DNA of 64,000 nucleotides from Lingula anatina. Taxonomy: Eukaryota; Brachiopoda; Lingulata; Lingulida; Lingulidae. The translations under genes were made by a program, and so were the position numbers. Below are positions 61,508 through 64,000 of the stretch, in pieces. The notes beneath the pieces are model-generated. The model was given only the letters and a program-made list of their open reading frames with translations. It made no database searches and was not told the origin of the DNA. The stretch covers positions 1-64,000 of the forward strand of contig NW_019775921.1 in NCBI RefSeq assembly GCF_001039355.2, given 5' to 3'. Every line of letters begins with the position of its first letter. Within the stretch, counting starts at the first letter, position 1.

Positions 61508-61636
61508 CCTGTCCCCCTGGGTTCTTTGGCAAGGACTGTAACATGACATGTGACTGTCAGAATGGCGCCAGGTGTAACCACGTCACAGGCCAGTGCACCT
61601 GTGTGCCTGGATACTTTGGTGACAAGTGTGAAAAAG
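61508..61636 (+). CDS. MEGF6: MEGF6 exon: laminin-type EGF
   Basis: 129 bp, phase 1-1, acceptor ATATTTACAG, donor G|GTGAGA. Encodes CPPGFFGKDCNMTCDCQNGA, then CNHVTGQCTCVPGYFGDKC. N-M-T sequon. Confidence 0.95.
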
Positions 61637-61952
61637 GTGAGAAAATCTTGATTTAAAATTTACTCAGTTAAAGGCTGTATTTTTCAGTTTTTTTCTGATA
61701 TTCTGTATGGAAAGTCATCTTCAGCTTGTGATAAAGAAAAAAATATGAAAAACAATGCAATAAATAAAGGTGTAATGAAAACGATGAGGGGAAGTTCAAT
61801 TAATTTCTATTACTGAAAGTGACTGTAATATCAAATTGCTTTTCAGTATTCATTTTCCACAAACTCTTCTATGAAGTATGAAATGAAATATGTTTTCAAC
61901 TGAAGTATTCAAAAATGTTTTTTTTTTTTTTTTTGCTTTTATTTATTTTCAG

Positions 61953-62081
61953 TTTGCCCCAAAGGTCGCTATGGGATGAACTGTTTAGAGAAGTGTGAGT
62001 GCGGGGAGGATGGAGAATGTGACCCACTCACGGGAGAGTGCAAGTGTGCGCCAGGACATGCAGGACTTGGCTGTTTAAGTT
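61953..62081 (+). CDS. MEGF6: MEGF6 exon: laminin-type EGF
   Basis: 129 bp, phase 1-1, acceptor TTATTTTCAG, donor T|GTATGT. An upstream in-phase GT (A|GTTGTA) would shorten the exon by 3 bp, but the chosen donor gives the usual three residues before the next cysteine. Encodes CPKGRYGMNCLEKCECGEDG, then CDPLTGECKCAPGHAGLGC. Confidence 0.9.
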
Positions 62082-62144
62082 GTATGTTAAGTCCTGCTGG
62101 GAGTGTTTTTTTTTTTTTTTTTCAAAATAAAAGACTTAAGATCC

Positions 62145-62228
62145 AAAACTGGTCTTAACTTTGAGATTGAGAATTTGCACAAACTTAGCACATAAAACTG
62201 GTCTTAACTTTGAAATTGAGAATTTGGG
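62145..62228. repeat. ~49-bp tandem duplication
   Basis: AAAACTGGTCTTAACTTTGA and the following ATTGAGAATTTG occur at 62145 and again at 62194. Confidence 0.85.
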
Positions 62229-62453
62229 CAAAGGAACTAAGACTCAGTAATTGAATTATTGCACCAGAAATTGTATATACATTTACAACAAGACATGCAC
62301 AATTGTATCAAACACATATATCTAATATATACAGCTATGCACAACACATTAGCAGTAAACATTGAATAAAATAAATATGCATCATAACAATAATAATAAT
62401 AATTATTATTTTATGTATTTATTTTTTTTTTACATTTATTTATTTAATTTCAG

Positions 62454-62588
62454 CATGTCGGAGAGTTCACTATGGTCCAAACTGTCAGTTAACATGTAAC
62501 TGTGGGCAAAGTGACTACTGCGACTCCGTGTCTGGCAAGTGCATATGTCAGAAAGGATGGGTGGGGGCTAACTGTGATACTCCTGCAG
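62454..62588 (+). CDS. MEGF6: MEGF6 exon: laminin-type EGF, last in the window
   Basis: 135 bp, phase 1-1, acceptor TAATTTCAG, donor G|GTGAGA. Encodes CRRVHYGPNCQLTCNCGQSD, then CDSVSGKCICQKGWVGANC and DTPA. The open donor shows that the gene continues past the right edge. Confidence 0.93.
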
Positions 62589-64000
62589 GTGAGACAGCAT
62601 GGAATTAAATCAATCAATTGAACTAATTTATCAATCAATCAATTGATTGATTAATTGATCTATTTATTTTTAAGTGTGACTTAAATAAAAGAAGTTTTAT
62701 CATATTCAATTATTCATACATGAACTTGATGATGAACTGCCATATGCCTACAACTTTTTTGATTGATAAACTTGTTTGATTGGTTGATCTTTGGCTTAAT
62801 TAATCATTCAGGTATATGAAATTAACTGTTCTTTTTATGAATAAAATTTTGTTATCAATGACTGAAAGATACAACACTGTCAATCTTTGGGTGATGTATG
62901 AATAATTGAATATTTTATGATATTTTTTAACATTTCGGTAGATCAAATATTAATTGATATAGATTTTTGTAGATTTGGTAATAAGTAATATATTAACTGT
63001 TACATCAATAACCCTCATAATTGTAACAAAATGGACCCTTCCTTCCAACACAGTCTTTCCTTGGCTTCCATAATACAGTGTGCAGCCTGGACCATGAAGG
63101 ACCATCGTAAAGCAAATTTGGCAATAGATATCCTGGCACCACCTACCTCTCAGAAAAAAATAAATAAATAAATAAATAAAAATAAAAAAGAATTAAATAA
63201 AAAAGAAAGAAATTTAAAAGAAAATTAAGAAAAAAGATCCATGTCTGAAATTGGTCCAAAAAATGTTTGTGGAAATAAGTATTAACTTCACCACTCTTGG
63301 AACTTGGAAATACATATATATTTATTTGGCTATTATTAATGTAATATCTAGAGATACTTATGTGCTAGTACATCTACGACAGGATTTTTTGGAAGATGGC
63401 TCCTTATGAACATATGGGCTGCACAAATGGTCTTGATTACCTGCTACCCCCACCCACCATCCCAACCCACCTATAAAGCCTCAGCCAGTTCATACAGGGC
63501 ATTCAGAACAAGTTGATCCATAGAATAAGATCGCATTCACAATGAATTGAGGCAGGCTTTACAAATCCTGGGGACTAAATATGGCGGACGTACATGAAAG
63601 AAAAACCGCCTAATCTTTTAATAGTCTCCCCGCCTCTCACACGCCTCCCCATGTGTAGTCCCAATGCAGCCGAGATATAATGACTGTACCCCCGCAGGGA
63701 CGACGCGTGGGGAGGCGTGTGAGAGGCGGAGAGACTATTTAAAGACTAAATATGGCCGACTCACTTAAAAGCAGCTACGGCTTACTTCTCTGATGGCCTC
63801 CCCACCTCCACACATGCCGTTACTGTTTTAAAATGGAGTTGGCCATATTTAGTCGGCAGATTGGTTAGTTCTGCAGATCCTCTGTTCTGAATGTGCCCAT
63901 ACAGTGAATAAGGTCACACCTAAAGCAATGTCCTTCTCAGCTAACACATTTTATGAACTTGGACATCGTATACCTGGTTTATCCAACATCAAAGTCAAAC
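62589..64000 (+). other. Start of the next MEGF6 intron
   Basis: AT-rich, with an ATCAATCAATTGATTGATTA palindromic run near 62630, an (AAAT)n stretch near 63155-63190 and the fold-back at 63530-63897. No exon seen before the edge. Confidence 0.7.
63530..63897. mobile_element. Fold-back element, ATATTTAGTC family, copy 2
   Basis: GCATTCACAATGAATTGAGG and GGGGACTAAATATGGCGGAC at the left; GTTGGCCATATTTAGTCGGC and CTGTTCTGAATGTGCCC at the right. An inner palindrome pairs GCCTCTCACACGCCTCCCC with GGGGAGGCGTGTGAGAGGC. A second GACTAAATATGGCCGAC at about 63744 suggests one copy nested or partly duplicated in another. Confidence 0.75.

Overview
The window is animal genomic DNA: AT-rich, with intron-split genes, consensus GT..AG splice sites, long CA/GA/CT/TA microsatellites and many short fold-back transposable elements. 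Gene content and style fit a marine invertebrate. A lophotrochozoan such as a mollusc is my guess, but that rests on general look only and I cannot fix the species.

Layout. (1) 1-2992: the 3' end of a Josephin-domain deubiquitinase gene (JOSD1/JOSD2 type), + strand: two exons with the catalytic His and the Asn/Asp motif, a lineage-specific acidic tail, and a 3' UTR with a poly(A) signal near 2987. (2) 2993-16838: about 14 kb with no coding exon I can support. It holds tandem repeats and several MITE-like fold-backs. (3) 16839-62588: one very large gene on the + strand, running off the right edge. At least 29 exons, all phase-compatible, encode one EGF, then eight calcium-binding-type EGFs, an acidic/proline linker, and about 24 eight-cysteine (laminin/MEGF-type) EGF repeats. 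Module order and several odd details match vertebrate MEGF6 one to one: the R-I-E-M-E linker before one EGF, the CC-type EGF, the linker after the last calcium-binding EGF, and the unusual CxxxC repeat. I call it a MEGF6 orthologue. The signal peptide and EMI domain expected at the N terminus were not found, and the C terminus lies beyond the window. (4) 62589-64000: the start of the next intron, with a large fold-back element.

The repeat-encoding exons are strikingly uniform: most are 129 bp or 2x or 3x 129 bp, and all are phase 1-1. Most of the intervening DNA is intron carrying MITEs, microsatellites and assembly joins.

The most interesting points are three possible undescribed exons of the MEGF6 gene that keep the phase-1 frame: a basic cassette with a furin-like R-A-K-R motif (43670-43723), a Thr/Pro-rich cassette (37770-37868), and an alternative last exon (56534-56634) that would end the protein early with a Lys/His/Trp-rich tail. 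There is also a decayed copy of an EGF exon (57951-58082), a transposon family with perfect 5-bp target duplications, and probable assembly artefacts at single-N joins. I saw no self-contained novel system such as a defence locus, CRISPR array or gene cluster.
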